NCBI GenBank assembly: GCA_001584585.1
Contig: LSYV01000032.1
Span: forward strand, 674,869-685,298
DNA from: Gonium pectorale
Lineage: Eukaryota; Chlorophyta; Chlorophyceae; Chlamydomonadales; Volvocaceae
Reading direction: 5' to 3'
Length of the DNA: 10,430 bases
Under the pieces are notes generated by a model, which did not search any database, had not been told where the DNA came from, and saw only the letters and a program-made list of their open reading frames with translations. Numbering within the stretch: the stretch's first letter is position 1; each line of letters starts with the position of its first letter. This document shows, in pieces, positions 7,632 to 10,430 of this stretch. A program made the position numbers and the translations under genes.

Positions 7632-10430
7632 TTATAGGGCAGAGGAGCCGGCGGCGGCGACGGCGGCATCAGGGGCGCCGGAGGCGACACCGGCGGCTGC
7701 AGGGCTGGCCGAAGCAGTGCCAGGAGCCTTGGCGGGGGTTGCAGCGGGCACAGCAGGGGACTTGCCATCAGCTAGGGGGCCGGCAGGTGTGGATCTGCGG
7801 CCATCGGCGGATACCGCAGCAGGGCTGGCCGGGGCAGTGCCAGGGGCCTTGCCTGCAGCTGCGGGAGCCTTGGCAGGGCTCGCAGGGGTGGCTCCAGTGC
7901 CGCGCTTGGCAGGGGTCCCGGCGACTGTGGGAGCCTTGGCGGCGACCGCGACATTGCCAGGAGCGTTGCCGGGGGCCTTGGCAGGCGCTCTGGAGGGGCT
8001 TGCCGCCGCTGCTGCGGCTTTCGCGATTGTGAGCGCGGTGCCGGGGGGCTTCAGATTGCTGTTCGAGGTGGCGGCCGAAGAACCCTTCACAGCTGTCGCC
8101 GCCGCCGGGGAACTCCCAGCGCCTGCAGCAGCGGCCCGTGCGGCAGCGGCGCCTGGGCTCGCAGGCGGCGAGGCAGGGACCTTTGCGGCGGCCGCCGTCG
8201 CTGTCGGCGTCGCCTTGCCTGGCGATACGGCAACCGCGCCCGTTGCAGCGGCAGCGGGGGCCTTGGCGGGACTCACAGCCGTGGCGCTGGCGGGGCTCCT
8301 TGCCGCTGCGTGGCTGCCTGCAGAAGCGGCGGCGCTCGTCCTGGCTGGGCTCATCAGTGAATGGGGCCTGGCGGCAGCTGCAGGGCCGGTGGCACCGGCG
8401 GCAGCGGTGACAGGCGTTACGCGCTTGGCGGGGCTCGCTGGCGCGCTGGCAACCGAAGGCCTTGCCGCACCCGCAGTGCCGACTGCAGGGCCCCTGGCGG
8501 CCGCTGCAGGACCGGCCGTGGGCCTGGCAGGGGCCTTGGCGGGGCTCCAGGCTGCCGGGCCGGCTGGGGCGTTGGCGGCATGTCCGTTTGTACGCGGAGG
8601 CGGGGAGGCGGGCGCGTGGGTGGACGCAGCGGGGCCACAGGATGCCGCTGGGGCGGGCCCTGCTGCGGGCTGGACCTGAGCGGTGCCAGCGGCGGCCGGG
8701 TCCGCAGGCACACCCGCCTGGCCGCTCGCGCCCACAGCAGTGGCGGCGGAGGCGACGGCGGCGGCAGCGATCGGCACCCCGAGTGCAGCTCCTCCGTGCG
8801 CGCCGCCAGCTTCGTCGCCCGAGATGGCGACAGCCACTGCCACTGCCTCTTTACCCACGGCGAATTCATCACCCTGCTGCTGCTGCTCCTGCTCCTGCTC
8901 CTGCTGCTGCTCCTGCTGCTCCTGCTGATCGCCCTCGACGTCTGCCGGGGAGTCCGCGGCGCTGTGCTGTTCCGCACCGACTCCTGCGTCATCCGTATGG
9001 TCTGCATGCGACGAGCCGGGAGCGGAGGCGCCGGCGGCGTCGACCGCCTCAGTGGCTGCTTCCTCCGGAGCAGCTGCGCCAGCCCCGGCGGCTGCCTCGG
9101 GGCCAGCGTGTTTGTAAGTGCCGTGCCCCTCCACGGCGGCTGCCGCTGCGGCGGTGTCCGCGGCGGCGAATAGCAGCGCGTCAGCCGCAGCCACTGCACC
9201 ATGAAACTGTACATGGCCGGGCGCCGTTGACCCCCCGGCGGCGGTGGCGGACGCAGCGGCCTCCCAGTCTGTGGCGTCCCCGTCGGCGGCGGCCAGCCCT
9301 CCAGCAGCGCCCGTCTCGGTTGCGGCGCGCTCCACCACGAAGGCCTCTCCAGCAGCACGAGCCTCGAAGGCCTCAGACCGCCGCACCCCTGCCAATGCGA
9401 CCCCTGCCTCATCCTCCTCCTTGGCAGTGCGAGTCGCCTGCCCAACTGCCCGGTCCTGCGCCGCACATGACGGCCCCACATCCGGCTCCAGCACCTGTTC
9501 AGCATCCGCTCCGATTGCCGGGGTCAGGAGGGGCAGGGAGGCCAGCCACGGGTTGCTGTTGCCGGCTGGAGCGTCCGCAGGGGGCGCATCCGAAGCAACG
9601 CACGGGATCGCGGTGCCATGGCCCCGGCCGGCGGGGCCGGAAGCCACGTCGGCGACGGGGCCGTCGTTGACGTCGTCGCCGTGAGCTGCCTCGAGTCGGG
9701 AGGTGGTGGGGGGCGCGGCCGCATCGCAGGTAGTTGGGTCGCCCAGGTGCTCACGCGACGGATCTGCGTTGCCGGCGGCGCCCCACGGGACGTGCACCTG
9801 GTCTGCACTTATGAACGGGACCTGGAACAGAAGGGCGCCTGGGCCCAGCGGGCTCACGTCCGTGGGCGGATCCGCGCCAGACAGGGACGAGGGGTCGGCC
9901 ATCCTCTCGTCGGAGTGCCTGCCTGGGGATGTGGTGGGATCCTGGACGGCAGCACGACCCCGGTCGGTGCCCGCGCTTGGCGCCGCCGCCGCCGCTGCGG
10001 CCGCGCCGACAGCGCTGCAGCCGACGGCGTCGGCGGCGTCGGCGGAATCGTCAGCGGCGGCGTCGACGGCGGCTGCGGCGTCGGCGTCGGCGGCAGCGGC
10101 GGCGCCTTCGACATCAGTCCTGGTCTCAGCTCCCGACAGCGGCCGCACAGTCGCCGCCAACTCCGGTCCCTCACGCTGGCCTTGCCTTCCAACCGTCGGC
10201 GACAAGTGATCCGTGGGTGGGTCCTGGTCCTGGCTCCACACCTGCTCATGCACGCCCGGCGCTGCGAGGCTGACCCCCTCGCGTGGTGAGGTAGCGATGC
10301 CCGGTATCAGTGCCTCTGCTGGGGCCGGGGCCGGGGCCGGGGCCGGGGCCGGGGCCGGGGCCGGGGCCGGGGCCGGCACCGGCGCCGGCGAGGTGGGCCC
10401 TGGGCCCAAGCTCCCGCCCGGCGACGTAAG
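7632..10430 (-). CDS. Low-complexity Ala/Pro-rich protein with basic SP-K tail (5' partial)
   Basis: A single open frame crosses the right edge (codons before 10409 are still open: LTSPGGS) and ends at TAA 7634-7632 after GSSAL. No family recognised. In order: an Ala-Pro dipeptide repeat encoded at 10374-10321; an acidic, Ala-rich half with runs such as DAAADDSADAADA and a few less biased patches (LLFQVPFISADQVHVPWG); a Gln/Glu tract near 8930-8870; then, from about 8690 to the stop, a basic tail almost free of acidic residues. The tail has seven (S/T)P(A/G)K motifs, for example WSPAKAPA, VSPGKATP and TPAKRGTG, plus KAPG and SPSRAPAK. Such tails occur in linker-histone-like and some microtubule- or wall-associated proteins and are possible CDK targets; a function cannot be assigned. 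No signal peptide can be judged because the start is missing. The complementary plus-strand frames (e.g. 7717-8679) are shadows. Confidence 0.72.
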   Translation of the reverse strand, partial: LTSPGGSLGPGPTSPAPVPAPAPAPAPAPAPAPAPAPAEALIPGIATSPREGVSLAAPGVHEQVWSQDQDPPTDHLSPTVGRQGQREGPELAATVRPLSGAETRTDVEGAAAAADADAAAAVDAAADDSADAADAVGCSAVGAAAAAAAAPSAGTDRGRAAVQDPTTSPGRHSDERMADPSSLSGADPPTDVSPLGPGALLFQVPFISADQVHVPWGAAGNADPSREHLGDPTTCDAAAPPTTSRLEAAHGDDVNDGPVADVASGPAGRGHGTAIPCVASDAPPADAPAGNSNPWLASLPLLTPAIGADAEQVLEPDVGPSCAAQDRAVGQATRTAKEEDEAGVALAGVRRSEAFEARAAGEAFVVERAATETGAAGGLAAADGDATDWEAAASATAAGGSTAPGHVQFHGAVAAADALLFAAADTAAAAAAVEGHGTYKHAGPEAAAGAGAAAPEEAATEAVDAAGASAPGSSHADHTDDAGVGAEQHSAADSPADVEGDQQEQQEQQQEQEQEQQQQGDEFAVGKEAVAVAVAISGDEAGGAHGGAALGVPIAAAAVASAATAVGASGQAGVPADPAAAGTAQVQPAAGPAPAASCGPAASTHAPASPPPRTNGHAANAPAGPAAWSPAKAPARPTAGPAAAARGPAVGTAGAARPSVASAPASPAKRVTPVTAAAGATGPAAAARPHSLMSPARTSAAASAGSHAAARSPASATAVSPAKAPAAAATGAVAVSPGKATPTATAAAAKVPASPPASPGAAAARAAAAGAGSSPAAATAVKGSSAATSNSNLKPPGTALTIAKAAAAAASPSRAPAKAPGNAPGNVAVAAKAPTVAGTPAKRGTGATPASPAKAPAAAGKAPGTAPASPAAVSADGRRSTPAGPLADGKSPAVPAATPAKAPGTASASPAAAGVASGAPDAAVAAAGSSAL
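8874..8927 (-). repeat. CAG/GAG trinucleotide tract encoding Gln/Glu
   Basis: An interrupted CTG/CTC repeat on the plus strand, read on the minus strand in gene 2 as a mix of CAG and GAG codons (QQEQQEQQQEQ and onward). It lies between the acidic half and the basic tail of the protein. A coiled or disordered Gln/Glu segment is expected, and its length may be polymorphic. Confidence 0.88.
10321..10374 (-). repeat. (GGGGCC)9 hexanucleotide repeat, coding Ala-Pro
   Basis: Nine perfect GGGGCC units on the plus strand. Read on the minus strand in gene 2 they encode an alternating Ala-Pro run; an imperfect unit (GGCACC) follows at 10375. The plus-strand G-runs can form a quadruplex, while the gene's own transcript carries the C-rich form. 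Confidence 0.9.

Noticed and set aside
7717..8679. Plus-strand 320-codon Ala/Gly/Leu-rich open frame
   Set aside because: It is the mirror image of the SP-K tail of gene 2; absence of stops is expected from GCC/GGC-rich repeats on both strands.

Overview
The window looks like nuclear DNA of a unicellular or colonial green alga of the Chlamydomonas/Volvox group. The evidence is very GC-rich genic sequence, several exons joined by short GT-AG introns (donors such as GTGAGT and GTGGGT, acceptors such as CCGCAG), long Ala, Gly, Ser and Pro tracts in the predicted proteins, and an AT-richer spacer between genes. Nothing bacterial, viral or organellar is visible. The long open frames on the plus strand are GC-driven shadows of two minus-strand genes.

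Layout, read in the direction of transcription (right to left). Gene 2 occupies 10430..7632. It enters across the right edge, so its 5' end is missing, and it is one uninterrupted coding stretch of more than 920 codons ending at a TAA. It encodes a low-complexity protein with an Ala-Pro repeat, an acidic Ala-rich half, a Gln/Glu tract and a basic tail of Ser/Thr-Pro-X-Lys motifs. A spacer of about 2 kb (7631..5613) follows, in which I find no convincing gene. Gene 1 starts at an ATG at 5612 and runs to the left edge. I rebuilt eight exons: 5612-5562, 5453-5373, 5262-5077, 4723-3812, 3538-3307, 2999-1374, 874-531 and 346-152. Their splice phases all agree, giving 1209 residues before the gene leaves the window through a further intron.

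The most interesting object is the N-terminal ~490 residues of gene 1. It begins Met-Gly-Cys, a likely lipid-anchoring start. It then follows the order of motifs of a PP2C/PPM protein phosphatase, but every metal-binding Asp motif I can align is replaced: NQD to NSR, DGHG to QHHG, GDS to GAH, and SDG to GAG. The frame is nevertheless intact across many exons. I read it as a probable membrane-tethered PP2C pseudophosphatase with a very long, largely disordered C-terminal extension whose end lies outside the window. Plants have proteins starting MGC that fuse a PP2C to a cyclic-nucleotide-regulated kinase. Whether this gene has a similar partner domain beyond the left edge cannot be seen.

The two genes lie in tandem on the same strand. 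Nothing in the sequence shows that they work together.
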